A stretch of DNA of 64,000 nt from Proales similis (taxonomy: Eukaryota; Rotifera; Eurotatoria; Ploima; Proalidae), in the NCBI GenBank assembly GCA_019059635.1, contig JAGVRJ010000001.1:3472001-3536000 (forward strand), read 5' to 3'. This document shows positions 21,783 to 34,238 of this stretch, in pieces. The notes under the pieces are model-generated. The model was not told the DNA's origin. It worked only from the letters and a program-made list of their open reading frames with translations, and did not search any database. Both the position numbers and the translations under genes were made by a program. Each line of letters opens with the position of its first letter. Position 1 is the stretch's first letter.

Positions 21783-24771
21783 ATGTCCAAAAATCAAACA
21801 ATCAAGTAAGAACTTTTCGCCTACAAGTCGTCACCATCTAGACCTGGAAGCGTTTAATAATTTGTTTTTTTATCTGCTGCTAAGGAGCTTTTTCACATCC
21901 GCGTCGGGCAATGTGAAAAAAGAGCCGACAAGCGGTGCCTGCGACACAGTCGAGGTGAAAAAGCCAGAGCTGCAGTCAGAGGTAATTGAGCTAGACTCAA
22001 AAGAGAACAGCCAAGTCGAGGAAAAAGAGAATTTGAAGCAGTGTGATGGCAACAAGCGGGCCAAAGAGCAAGACCTCGACTCGCAAGAAGACTCGCCCAT
22101 TAAGAAGAAAGTGACCAGAAAGCCTGCGGCAGACAATTCAAACAAGCGACGCAAAAATTTGATCGAAAGCAGCGAGGAAGAGGAAGATTCAGTGGCAGAA
22201 GTGAAAAAAGAAACTGCTGAGCTGAAGCTGGAGAGCAGCGACTCAGATTCAGAAGCCAAGTCCAAACGAATTAAACTTGTGCTTGAGGAAGAGAGCGACC
22301 AAGAGTTGGCGAAAGAAAAGAAGCCTAAAGCAAAAGGAGCGCGTCGAACTAAGAAATCGGAGATTGCCAAAGTAAAAGAAGAAAAGGAAAAGAGTCCTTC
22401 AGTCGTAGAGGAGAATAGCCAATCTTCGCCGAGCAAAAGTTCGCCCAACAACTCACCGTCGCTGAAAAGTTCGCCTCCAAAAGACCAACTCAAAGGCGCA
22501 AAAGCGTTCACAAATTTTTTCGGCGTGAAAAAAGAAGCGAGCAAAGAAGCGGGCGACCAGTACTCGCCTGACAAGCCTAATTACGATCCGATCAAAGATG
22601 CTTGTTGGCAAAAAGGCCAGCCAGTGCCTTACAAAGCTCTGGCGCAGACGCTCTATTGCATGGACAAGACCACAAAGCGGCTAGAGCTGCTCAGTATTGT
22701 ATCGAATTATTTCAGGTCGGTGATTGCGTTGAGCCCCGGCGACCTAGTGCCGTCCATGTATCTGCTAACAAACAAAGTGGCGCCTGACTATGAGACACTT
22801 GAGCTGGGCATTGGCGACACTGTACTGTTCAAGGCGCTGGCCGAAGCTACTGGCTGCACACTGGCAAAGCTCAAGTCAGAGTTTCACGTCAAAGGCGACA
22901 TCGGCCTGGTCGCCGAGGCCAACCGATGCAACCAGCGTCTCATATTCACGCCAAAGAAGCTCTCAGTGGGCTCGGTGTTTGCAAAGCTTAAAGACGTGGC
23001 TGCGATTAGTGGCAACTCGTCACAAAGTAAAAAGTGTGACATGATCAAGGGCTTGCTGGTCAGCTGCGATTCCATAGAGGCTCGCTACCTGATGCGTTCA
23101 TTGGCCGGCAAGCTTCGCAACGGCCTCGGCGAGTTGTCAATACTGAGCGCATTGGCACACGCGTGTGCGACCACACCGCCTCTGTTGAAGCCGGACGACC
23201 AACTGATTACGGACAAGTTCGCCAAGCTGCGCAAAAACGATCCCGACGAGATGAAGCGACTGCTCGAGATGGCAGTGAAAATCGTCAAACAAGCGTATCA
23301 TCAGTGTCCGAATTTCGATCACGTGATCCACGCCCTGGTCTCCTATGGTCTAGACCGTCTCTCCGAGCACTGTCAGATAAAGCCGGGCATTCCGCTCAAG
23401 CCCATGTTGGCCTGCCCTACCAAGGGCATTCAAGAAATATTAAAGCGCTTCGAGGATGTTGAGTTCACTTGCGAGTACAAATATGACGGCGAGCGCTCCC
23501 AGGTAAACTCCAAACGGCTCAAAGTGTGTGCCAAGAGTTTTAGATTGCAAACCAAAATAGATTCACATTCTGAACGACGGCTCGATTCGAATATTCAGCC
23601 GCAACTCGGAGAACAACACGGCCAAGTATCCGGACATTGCGGACAAGTTGAAGAGCATCCTTGAGCTGGACAAAGCGGATCGGAAAATCAAGTCGGCAAT
23701 CATCGACTCGGAAGTAGTTGCCTACGACATCGAAAGGCAGCTCATTCAGCCGTTTCAAATGCTCACCACTCGAAAGAAAAAGGTTTGTTTGCAGTCATTC
23801 AATAACACAGCCTAGCGCTTTCACAACTCCTGGGCTTCTAGGACGTTAACTCGGCCGAGATTAAAATTCAAGTTTGCATATTTGCATTCGACTTGCTCTA
23901 TTTGAATGACGAGTCGATGATCGAGCTGCCGTTTTTCGAGAGGCGAAAAAAAATGTACGAATCGTTTCCAAAAGTGCCTGGCCAGCTCATGTTTGCCGAG
24001 CACATGGACTCCACAGACGTCGACAGTATTCAAGAGTTTTTGGACAAGTCGATCAAGGACGGCTGCGAGGGTCTGATGATAAAAACGCTCAAGACGGACG
24101 CGCACTATGAAATATCGAAGCGATCTTACAACTGGCTGAAGCTTAAAAAAGACTATTTAGATGGAGTGGGCGACACGCTCGATCTGGTGGTGATCGGCGG
24201 CTACTTGGGCACGGGCAAGCGAACCGGAGTTTACGGCGGCTATCTGCTTGCCTGCTACGACCCCGAAAATGAAGAGTTTCAGACAATCTGCAAGCTAGGC
24301 ACGGGTTTCAAAGACGAAGACTTGCGCGAACAGTTCGCCTCTCTGTCCAAACTGAAAATCGATTCAGCCAAGTCATACTACAGAGTCACAAGTGGACTTG
24401 AGCAGCCAGACCACTGGTTCGAGCCTGAGCAAGTATGGGAGATAAAATGCGCCGATTTGTCGCTGTCACCAGTGCACACGGCGGCCATAAACATGGTTTG
24501 CATTTTGGGCTCCTCTTAAACTCCTAGCAGCTAATTAGCTCGATAAGATGGACCGAGGCATTAGTTTAAGGTTTCCTCGCTACCTTCGTTTGCGCGAAGA
24601 CAAAAAGGCCGAGGATGCGACCACGTGCACTCAGGTAACATTCGATGTCTAACGCTGGTCAACTCAAAAAGTCAACTCTACTCTAAGGTGGTCGACATGT
24701 ACAAGAATCAACAACAGCAGCTCAATTTGAACAAAGAGAGCACCGAGTACGGCGCCGAGTCTGACGGTTAG
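21783..24771 (+). CDS. LIG1: DNA ligase I (ATP-dependent)
   Basis: Seals Okazaki fragments and nicks in repair. Six exons (21783-21805, 21885-23502, 23561-23782, 23842-24495, 24539-24634, 24688-24771) sum to 899 codons (898 residues). The extreme N-terminus NQTIKSFF is a PCNA-binding-like box as in human LIG1 (QRSIMSFF), with Asn at the Gln position. A long Lys/Glu/Ser disordered region follows, then a second SFF-like box ([10 protein letters not shown]). The DNA-binding domain starts at [17 protein letters not shown]. The adenylation motif is [11 protein letters not shown], whose Lys forms the AMP adduct. Later motifs are [42 protein letters not shown] and [16 protein letters not shown]. The tail is Gln-rich. 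AATAAA is at 24888-24893. Confidence 0.95.
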
Positions 24772-27137
24772 TCGTAGCACCCTTGTTCTCGGCAATCGGC
24801 GATTATCCCACTCAATCAACTGAACGTGCAAATCAATCAGTCAAGCTCGGGCGCACATAGTTTCAATTCTTCTTTCGTATTTGAATGAATAAAAAAAAAG
24901 AGTATTTCGTAGAAAAGGGCCGCTTGAAGAAATAGCGAGTCTTGAGGCAATCGGGATTATCTGATTTACGAGCGATTAAGTAAAGAGCAGATCGCTAAGA
25001 GTTTGTTCAATCAGACGTGATGAGCATACGGCGCCGATTAGTCAGAGAGAGAGAGACGGTTAGCAACCTATCCGCCTCGATTCCTTGCGATCTGGAAAGC
25101 TTTTTTAAAATGCAGCACAACAAGACCAAGTGGTGATAATCAATTCTGGTATTTGACACGTCAAAGCATAGCTCCGCAGGCCTTGCATCTGTAACTTTTC
25201 TTTTGTGAGGAATTCGCCCGAGTTGAACCATCAGGCACTCACTCACTTCTCATTGGAGCTTAGCCTTAGTCGAGCCAGACTGCCAAGTTTGGCCGATTTG
25301 CTGGTTTTCTTTGGCTCGCTGTCGAGCGGATCATGTAAAACTAGTCGGCAAGCACGTCTGCAGGCAGGCAAGCAGGCAACTTAACTATCGGGCATTGGGA
25401 ACCAGTGAAAATAGCAATAGCTTCGATTTATCAATCAATGAATTCGATAAGCGTTTTTCACTCTGAATTAGGTCTCGCTCGTAATTAGCAGGCAATCAGT
25501 GCCAATCCATAATTGAGATATTCTTCTCTCTCGGGCCGGCCCAAGCAGCGTTTCAGGATTTTGAGTGCTCGTTCGCTTTTCAGCTGGCATTGGGAATGCT
25601 AGTGGCAGAGGCGGCTCCAATTGTGTTTAATTGGTTAACAGGGCTGCGCTGAGTTGGCAGCTTAATACCAAAAATCAACTTGAGAGATAGATAGATTGAA
25701 AGTTAGATACCAAAGATGAATGAACAGGGATGCTTGAACAAATGAAAACGATTTAAAAATTTGGCCATGAGAGAAAGATAGATAGAGAGAGAGAGAGAAA
25801 GAAAGAGGGAGAGAGAGAGAGAGAACAGAATGCGGATCACAAACATTTTGCTTTGTTTTCACTCCTCCCGCTCCAAGTGTTTCATGTTGCCCGCTCAAGA
25901 CGATTTAAGCCGCATTGAGTCGCTTTGATGGCTCATAGCGCCGTTAGAAGAAAAAAAAAGCAGCGCCACTGCAGCTCAAGCATTGAACTAGAAGTTGCAA
26001 ACGCAATTAACGCGTTCGCTCGTGTTCACTTAATTTGCTCCCTATGTCTTGTGCTTGGCTCTATTTTACCGTCAGAAGGAGTAGAAAGTCGATCGTCTGA
26101 GGTAATTGCTCGTAATTATCTATTAAAAGCGTTAAAAATCAAAGCGCACTGAGAAGAGATAGAGTTGAAATATTCGATTGTTTATCTATCTAAATAGCCG
26201 TAGCAGAGTGCGCGCCTCAATCCTACTCTTGAGAGATACTCGCGCGCCTCCTAATTGGCGTCTATTCAATTGCCTTTCTCTATCATTCGGCCTGTTTGCT
26301 TCAGACCGCTCTTGATTTCACTTTTACAGTGATTGCTCAAGCTCGTGTCTGGCATTGTGTGCGAGTGTGTGTGTGTATCTGGTCATGATGACTTTGGAGC
26401 ATGTTCATTGATTCGTTGCGAGGTTGTGAGGTTTGATTAAACTGAAATGCAAAGAGAATTGAAAGAGCGGCTGGCACCGACGGCCAAGCATTGTAAAAGA
26501 TGCGACCAAGCGCACACATTTAAGCATGATTGCAGCCGTTTGCGTAATTAAGAACGAGCCGCGACTGGATATGCCATTCGACTGCTGCAATCCAACAACC
26601 CGGCTCATTCAGTTCCAGCGCGCGTGGTTCGACAAGAAGCAAGTCAAGTTATTTTCCAGAATAATGGCCGCCAAAGCAGTAAAATAAAGCAGCTAATTAA
26701 ATAAGAGCATTGAAAAGAGGAAAGACCGAGAGAATGAGAGTTGAAAAAAAAATGAATAAAATGAGAGAGAAAGACTGGGCGAGAGAGAGAGAGGGGGGAA
26801 ACCTCCGAATGTCTCAATGTTTATATATCCACTGGGAGAGGCTTCGCCCTTGTTTCAGTAGAGCACTTGGCTCAAGCAATTTTATTCAGCTCTCTTTTTC
26901 TCTCCCTTGCACTCGCTCTCTGTCATTGTGTAATTGAGCAGTGAGGCGTTTTCTTTAAAAACCAATTGCGAGCAGAAGCAGCGTTGAACGTTGAAAATCC
27001 TTGATCGGAGAAATGCTGTTTACTCTGTCTCAAAGTGAAATATTCTGTCTCAAGTAGATTCTAACCGTTCACTTGCGCCTGTCCTGTTCGCATGTTTATT
27101 AAGCAGAGGAACTGAGTGAACTTGACGATCATTATCA
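24772..27137. other. Long gene-free stretch before the nAChR pair
   Basis: About 2.4 kb. It contains GATA/GA repeats at 25769-25825, a GT run at 26361-26376 and scattered short ORFs without family resemblance. I see no tRNA, no mobile element and no coding exon. Probably regulatory DNA of the receptor genes. Confidence 0.45.
25769..25825 (+). repeat. GATA/GA microsatellite
   Basis: An interrupted (GA)n tract with GATA units. Confidence 0.8.
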
Positions 27138-29320
27138 ATGAGGCCAATGAATACTGCGCTCTTCGCTCTGATTGTTCAGAGTCTTTTCGCTCTAGTCGCC
27201 GGTAAATTCTAACCGACAGCTCAATTCATTTCTGCCTCTCTAAAAGAGCCCCAACCTAAAGGAGGATACCATCAGAGACGGTTGCTAGAGAAATTGTTCA
27301 AAGACTACGATCCGCTCGAAAGGCCAGTGTTCGAAGAGAATCTCGCTCTCAACGTGTCGGTCGCATTGGCGTTCCAGCAGATTGTCGAAGTGGTGAGTGA
27401 TGCCGCATTAGTATCCAACTGGATCGCTCAATTCTGAACTCAATAGGACGAGAAAATGCAAACAATGGTCTTCAGCGGCTGGCTCGACATGGTTTGTTCA
27501 ATCTGAACAGCTCCAAGCGAACCTCGCTGATCTTTGACGCTGATTTAGACCTGGAGCGACTATCACTTCAAATGGGACCCGCAAGACTACGGCAATATAT
27601 CAGTGATACGTGTCATGTCCACTCGAATCTGGGTGCCAGGTAGAGACCGCTCGCTTTGATCAACAACGCCCAGAGCTGAGTCATTTCGCTTTTGATAAGA
27701 TCTGCTGCTGTACAATTCGGCCGACGAATCGTTCGACACCACTTCTAAGGTGAACGCGGTGATCTACTACGACGGCACGGTCAGCTATCTGCCGCCTGGA
27801 ATGTTCAAGAGCACGTGCATGATAAAAATCGACGACTTCCCGTAAGCCGTCTGCCGAATTGCTCAATAGCTCATTTGTCTTTATTCTTTGTCGGTGGCTA
27901 GATTCGACGAGCAAAAGTGCTATTTGAAATTCGGAAGGTAAGCGTGATGAAGATTTTTGCGATAAAACGGGTCGAGAAAGCACTAAAAATTGACAATGTG
28001 AAAGCTGGACGTATGACGAGTCAGCTGTGAATGTGACCAACAAGATGGACCGGGCCCAGCTCGACTCGTATATCAAAAACGGTGAATGGTTTTTGGTCGG
28101 TGAGTTGCAAGAGAGCTGTTGAGCTGTCGGAATAGCTCTGGACTGATTCATTCGTTCGCTCAAGGCGTCAGATCTTACTCCGAGTCAATTTCGTACGAGT
28201 GCTGTCCGGAGAAGTTTCCATTTGTGATGTTTGAGATTCACATCAGACGTCGCACGCTTTACTTTGTGGTCAACCTTGTTTTCCCCTGCATTCTCATCTC
28301 GTTCATGAGCGTGCTCGGCTTCATGCTGCCCCCGGAGAGCGGTGAAAAGATCGGTCTCGGTAAGGCGAACAAATTCAACTATTGCGGCTGTGATTGCTTT
28401 TAACGCTGAGCTTTGGCAGAGATCACCACCCTCTTGTCGATAATCATGTTCTCGCAGATAATCACCGGAATCATACCGGAGAGTTCGCTTTCAATTCCCA
28501 AGATCGGTAATTATCTTAAGCATCTACCAGTGTCTAGGCCCCACTCATTCTGAACATGACACAGCAATGTATTTCACGTCGGTTATGGTCATCAGCGGCT
28601 TGTCTATAATCGCCAACGTGTTTGTGCTCGTACTGCACCATCGAAACGTCAAGATACAGCAGCCGATGCCCAGATGGGTGAGTTGAGAATGCTCTTTTCT
28701 GGAATGAATGCTCGGACCAATCCAAATTGCTTCAGCTCGACTTGCTCATTTGCAAGTATTTGGCCGGCCTGCTGCGAATGAAAAGACCAAGCAAAGAAGA
28801 AGAGAGCAGGGATCTGAAGCCGAAAGGCGACGGATCGGAGCCGAGCTCCAAAAGCCTGCTCGCAAATGTGCTCGACATGCGCGACGATCTGGGAGTGTTT
28901 GCCACTCGACGAGCGGGCGGCAAAAACAACGGCTCTGTGCGAAATAAGCTCTCAATGCTGAACGATCAATCCAACTCGTTCGGCCAGTATCCGCGCGAGG
29001 CTCTTCTCAAACGAGAGAACAGCGCCATGTCACCGACTGACTTTGCCAATGGCGACTTCCAGTTTCTAAGCAATAAGAACGACTTTAATCCGCTGCGCAA
29101 AAGCCTCAACCAGATCCTGCGAGAGCTCAAAGTGATGACACAAAAGATCCGCGACGACGAAGAGGACGAGGGCAAAGAGCTCGACTGGAAGTTCGCAGCC
29201 ATGGTCATCGATCGCCTTTGCATTGTGTTCTTTTCGATCGCAACCGTACTGTCCACCGCGATGATCTTGTTCACATCCAACAATCTGTTCGTCTCCTCTG
29301 ACCCTCATCCACGATTCTGA
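27138..29320 (+). CDS. Nicotinic acetylcholine receptor subunit, alpha7-like (copy 1)
   Basis: A Cys-loop ligand-gated channel subunit with about ten or more short exons. The signal peptide [21 protein letters not shown] is followed by [18 protein letters not shown]. Binding-site loops are [12 protein letters not shown] (loop A), FGSWTYDES (loop B) and SYECCPEKF (loop C). The vicinal Cys pair makes it an alpha-type subunit. The Cys loop is [15 protein letters not shown] with 13 intervening residues. M1 is [18 protein letters not shown]2 is preceded by SGEK, expected for a cation channel. M3 is [16 protein letters not shown] and M4 is [20 protein letters not shown]2 differs from alpha7 at positions 2', 4', 13' and 20'. 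The cytoplasmic loop is about 160 residues, encoded by one exon with M4. AATAAA is at 29411-29416. Confidence 0.9.
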
Positions 29321-30105
29321 ACATCAGCGATTACATAGAGCCATTTCCACTCGGATTTCTTGCATTTAACCAGTGCCTATCTCGACTGCGATCCAGTTCG
29401 CGTGTCTCAGAATAAATCAGCACTCTTGTGAGCCTCGTTTTTCTCCTGTCTCTCGTCTGTCTCTGTGTCTAATTATAGTTCAAGGCCTGATCATCTAAGG
29501 CTCTTTTCTCCGACTCTTTTCAGAATAGAATCTCAAGCGCAGGAGAACATGTCACCAGAATGAATGTCTCGTCGGCGATGGCTCTGAATCAGCTCTGCAT
29601 GCTTGCATAACACAAGTTGCGATTGACGTTGAAAGTTGGTGTCGAAGCCCGCCGAGATTAATTTGGTGCACAATGATAGGCACGATAGGAGTTGAAGGAG
29701 CATGAATCAGAGAAGCGAGAGAGATAGGCAGAGGGGGGAGGACGAGGGAACGAGGAATGATTATTTGCGCGAACCACTTGATTCAAGCTCCGTAAGGGCG
29801 TCGAGGATGGCGCATTAAGTTTCCTCTTGACACATTCATTAGGCATCGGCTAATCAATGGCAAATGAAGCAAGCAAAATGTGACTATTGAGGAGTGCCCT
29901 GATACCAAGTGTGTTTGTATCTACAGATCTCTCTCTCTCTCTCTCTCTTTGTATGGGTGTGTGTGTGTGTGTGTCTTTGACTCTAATTAGCATCTTAATC
30001 GAGACGCTGATAAAATCTCGACGCCGAAAATCGAAACAAATTCAACCAAGACCTTCAGTTCTTCTATTAATTTGGTGTTGAGCAAACTCGAATGAAACAA
30101 GCAAA
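29321..30105 (+). other. Spacer between tandem nAChR genes
   Basis: Contains the copy 1 poly(A) signal at 29411 and a TC tract running into a GT tract (29927-29974), about 130 bases upstream of copy 2. No coding sequence seen. Confidence 0.5.
29927..29974 (+). repeat. (TC)n-(GT)n compound microsatellite
   Basis: About 11 TC units, then ATGGGT, then about 9 GT units. Confidence 0.85.
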
Positions 30106-32306
30106 ATGCGACTTATTGTCTCGCTGGCGACATGCATCATGACACTCGCGATCAGCCAAGTAAAAGGTTTGTGGCCAGTTCGAATCTGTTCGAGGGTTAG
30201 TTTTGATTAAGTCGAGTGAACCAGGCGGCCAGAACCAGAAAAGACTTCTTAAGAAACTGTTCAGTGACTACGAACGACTTGAGAGGCCAGTGAGCGACGA
30301 GCACAACGCAGTTAATGTTTCGCTCGGCCTTTCACTGCAGCAGATTGTCGATGTGGTAGGATCGATTGAGCTTTGCTTGCCGTTTGCTGAACAGAAATCG
30401 AAGCTTAACTGAAGGACGAGAAGAAACAGACAATTCTCTTCAGCGGCTGGCTCGACATGGTAAAGTCCAACTCTCACTCTAGTCGGCCTAAACGCCTTAA
30501 CTCGTTCGTCAGACGTGGAATGACTACAATTTAAAATGGGACCCGGAGCAGTTTGGAAACATCACAGTCATTCGAGTGATGTCGTCGAAAATCTGGGTTC
30601 CAGGTAGCTAGTCGACCTTGGCTCAATTAAATGCCAGCAGCAGATTCAAAACGAGACGAGTTTAGACTTGCTCCTGTACAATTCGGCCGACGAAGTGTTC
30701 GAGCGCACTTCCGAAGTGAACGCGGTGATCTACTACGACGGCACGGTCAACTATCTGCCGCCGGGCATGTTCAAGAGCACGTGCAGCATAAAAATAGACG
30801 ATTTCCCGTAAACAAAAGAACCTGGTCGCTACTTCTTCTCTCAGCGCGTTGAACTCTTAACAAACTTGCAGATTCGACGAGCAGAACTGCGAGCTCAAGT
30901 TCGGAAGGTTTGAATCAAACATTGTCCCAAGCTCAACGGACCTGAGGAGTAAAATTTTATTTCTGGCAGCTGGACTTATGCCGAGTCAGACCTGTATCTG
31001 ACCAACAAAATGAATCGAAGTCAACTGGACTCGTACATTAAAAACGGCGAATGGTACCTTGAAGGTAAACCGTCCTCGATCTGACCTGCTCGGAGTCGCA
31101 TAGCAAACCAGCCGTTGCCAAGGTGTTCTCTCTTATTCAAAGTCAATCTCTTACGAGTGCTGTCCGGAGAAGTTTCCATTCGTGATGTTTGAGATTCACA
31201 TTAGACGTCGCACTCTCTATTTTGTGTTCAACCTCATATTCCCCTGCATTCTCATCTCGTTCATGAGTGTGCTCGGCTTCAGTCTACCGCCGGACAGCGG
31301 CGAAAAGATCGCGCTCGGTAAGCGACCATCCAACTTGCGCATCGTGAAGGCTTCAATTACATTGTCTCGCTTTGATAGAGATCACAACGCTGCTGTCGAT
31401 AATCATGTTCTCGCAGATAATCACCGGAATCATACCGGAGAATTCGCTTTCAATTCCCAAAATCGGTTTGTTCAATTGTTTTTGTTCAATTGCATTCAGC
31501 TGTAGTGCGGTCCTAATCGTGGCCAACTGTTTCCAATAGCCATCTACTTTACGTGTGTGATGGGAATCAGCAGCCTGTCAATAGTGGCCAACGTGCTTGT
31601 CCTTGTCCTGCATCATCGAAATGTGAAAATTCAACGGCCAATGCCGCAGTGGGTAAGAGGCCGCTTTCGCCGCCTTAACATCGTTTGTTGTCACTCAATG
31701 CGCTCAAAGTTCGATTGGCTCATCTGTCAACGTCTGGCTAGTTTGCTCAACATGAAAATGCCTGAAAAGCTACGCAACGTGCCCAATCGCCGAGCATCCG
31801 AGCTGGTCAAAGAAGAGCGAGATAATAACCCGGAGGAGAGCGAGTACTTGAGCAGCATGTACCAGCCCAAGTACATAAGCCGGGCGTCGAGCAACCCGTC
31901 GTTTACGACTTCCGATCAGCTCTTGATCAATCCGTACGAGGACAGGAGCGGTCGGCTCGATCTGTACACGTTGGCCTCAAACTATGAGGACCCGTTTCAA
32001 ATTCGCCACCAGCAGCAGCCGTTCGCCTCGGCGTTTGATAACGGCGCGCAAAAGAACGGCCGACCAGAGAGCCCCGTGCATCGTAGACATCTGTTGCTCA
32101 TTTTGCGCGAGTTGCGCTACATAACCAGTCGGCTGAAGAAGAGCGAGAACCATCACAAAATCGAGACCAAGTGGAAGTTCGCCGCCATGGTGCTCGATCG
32201 CCTTTGCATGATCATATTCGCGCTGGCCACATTCGTCTCGACCACGTTCATTCTTCTCTCGTCCGACAACCTGTTCAAGCCATCAAATCCGGACGGTCCG
32301 TTTTAA
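30106..32306 (+). CDS. Nicotinic acetylcholine receptor subunit, alpha7-like (copy 2)
   Basis: Tandem paralogue of the preceding gene with the same exon order and near-identical intron positions. Start [18 protein letters not shown] (signal peptide), then [17 protein letters not shown]. It keeps loop A ([15 protein letters not shown]), loop B (FGSWTYAES), the Cys loop ([15 protein letters not shown]) and the loop C pair [10 protein letters not shown]1 is [18 protein letters not shown]2 ([19 protein letters not shown]) is identical to copy 1, except that position 2' is Ala here and Gly in copy 1. The intracellular M3-M4 loop (about 160 residues) has diverged strongly, apart from the membrane-proximal helix ([15 protein letters not shown]). 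Poly(A) signal at 32342-32347. The two may co-assemble or each form homomers. Confidence 0.9.
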
Positions 32307-32619
32307 CTTCTCCCATCATCTAGTAATCTCATCCTGGATCAAATAAATGTGAACAGTAGCTGTCGCCATCGTCGACGCGATTTTCTTTTTTACTTTATTG
32401 TCTGTCATCGTATACAAATGATTTATTTTTCGTCTTTTTGCACAAGAGCGCGTTTACTTTGAGATTTCGTTTTGAAGTCGCCGTTGCTGCAGATGATGGT
32501 GTCGACTATTTTGTTTAAATTAATAAAAAAAAAAACGCTCTGTTGTTGGGGTTGCTTTTGGTAGGAAAATGCCAAATGATGATCATGTTGCTCGCGGACG
32601 CGCTAATGCTGTTGACTGT
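32307..32619. other. Convergent 3' ends, nAChR copy 2 and CSK
   Basis: Holds poly(A) signals for both strands and an A-run at 32525-32534. No gene. Confidence 0.5.
32342..32347 (+). terminator. poly(A) signal, nAChR copy 2
   Basis: AATAAA 36 bases after the stop codon. A signal for the convergent CSK gene (TTTATT 32394-32399) lies only 47 bases further on. Confidence 0.6.
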
Positions 32620-34238
32620 TCAATGAGAGTCGTGAATTCGCTTTCGAATTTTGTACAATTTGTTGAGCGTGCTCTGAAAGGTCGGCCTCAGAGTGCGGTC
32701 CATTTGCCAGGTCTCTTTCATAAGCGAGTAGATGTCGTCCGGGCATCCGTCGGGCTTCTCCATTTGATAGCCCTGCTCGATTTGGTTGAGCACGTCCGAG
32801 ACGGGTATTTTGGGATACGGCACGCGGCCGTACGAGAATATCTCCCAGAGCAGGACGCCAAAGCTCCACATGTCCGACTTGTTCGAGTAGAGTTTCTCTT
32901 TGATCGCTTCGGGCGCGGCCCATTTTATTCTAATGCGAGCGCCGTTCTGGCTCTTGTCGAGTATTTTCTGCGCGAGGCCAAAGTCAGACACCTTGGCAAT
33001 GTCGTTCTGCGAGACGAGCACATTGCTGGCGGCCAAGTCCCGATGCACAATGCCCTTCTCTTCCAGATAGCTCATCGCGTCGCAGATGTGAATGACGAAT
33101 TCGATCAGATCGGTGTTGGACAAAACGTTTCGTCCTCGACTGCTCAGGTAGTCGAGCAGGCTGCCTTTGGGCATGAACTCGGTGACGATTGAAATTTCGA
33201 ATTTCTCGCTGTTCTCGTTTATCGGCTCGTGCCGAATCACGCCGATCAATTTTACCAGGTTCGGATGCGACAGAGTGGCCATGACCACGGCCTCTTTCAT
33301 GAACTCGTCGACTGCGTTGCGGTCTTTTATCTTCTTGACGGCCACGTCTGTGCCCTGGTATGTGCCCCGGTAGACAGCGCCGTACTCACCAATGCCGATC
33401 TCTTTGCCTAGCTTGACTTCGTCCGTACGCAGCCACAAGCTGTCCAGCACCGTTTGATAGTAGTCGCTGTTCTCGCGCTTCTTCAGGCTCGTGATCGGAT
33501 TCGACAGCAAACACGCCAGGTGGTCGTGCTCGGTGTAGAACTCGACCAGCTCGATCAGATTGCTGAACATGATCTCGTCGTCGATTGTGAACTTTTTGTT
33601 CATCTGCTTAATGTGATAGTTTTCCACTTTGCAGTCCGATTTGAGGCAAAGAGTGAAATCGCCCGGGTAGTGGGTGCTCTCTCTCATCAGATAAGAGCCC
33701 TCGCAAGTGTCCTTGAGAACGAACTCGGCTTGCTCGCGAGTGAGGCCCGCGTGGAACCAACTATTCGGCCCGAATCGAATCAATCGAACTGTTTCCTTTG
33801 TTTGGATTTAATTGATCACTTACGGCATCGTTATGGACTTTGGACGGACGTATTGAAGGGCTACGTAGCCCTGCTTGCCCTTCAGCTCTCCCAGGGCCCA
33901 TTTTGGATCCTATTTTGTTCGAGACGTTTAGAGAAGCCTGCGTTGTGTGTCTGCTGGAAACTGTCCTACTTGCCTTACTCACTAATTTCACAATTCGAAT
34001 CAGATCGCCTTGTTCGAAGCTGAGCTCGCGCTCCTCTGCCTTGCCGATGTATCGGGTCAATGCGGTCACTTCGATTCCCTTTCAAAAGCACAGTCTTGTT
34101 GATCGAGCGCTTAAGCGTCGTCTGACAGCTGAGACTTACGGGTTTGATGTCGTCGGTGGCCGACCGAGGCCCACTGGGCAGACGATTCCTGGCCGTCTTT
34201 ACAGCAGCTGGGCTTGACAACGAGGCACTTACGGACAT
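32620..34238 (-). CDS. CSK: C-terminal Src kinase (CSK)
   Basis: A tyrosine kinase that inhibits Src-family kinases by phosphorylating their C-terminal tail. Domains in order: a short Ser-rich leader from ATG 34238; SH3 (LTRYIGKAEERELSFEQGDL, then DPKWALGELKGKQGYVALQY in the next exon); SH2 (SWFHAGLTREQAEFVLKD, YLMRESTHYPGDFTLCL); kinase. Kinase landmarks are GIGEYGAVYRG, VAVKKIKD (ATP Lys), VTEFMPKGSLLDYLSSRGRN, HRDLAASNVLV, DFGLAQ, KWAAPEA and WSFGVLLWEIFSYGRVPYP. There is no activation-loop Tyr autophosphorylation site and no C-terminal regulatory Tyr, as expected of CSK. It differs from the usual HRDLAARN at the Arg. The SH2-kinase part is one long exon (to 32620). The intron between SH3 and SH2 has two possible donors. 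Poly(A) at 32394-32399. Confidence 0.92.

Noticed and set aside
33454-34023. Plus-strand 189-codon frame over CSK
   Set aside because: Shadow of the CSK SH3-SH2 exons; no independent features.
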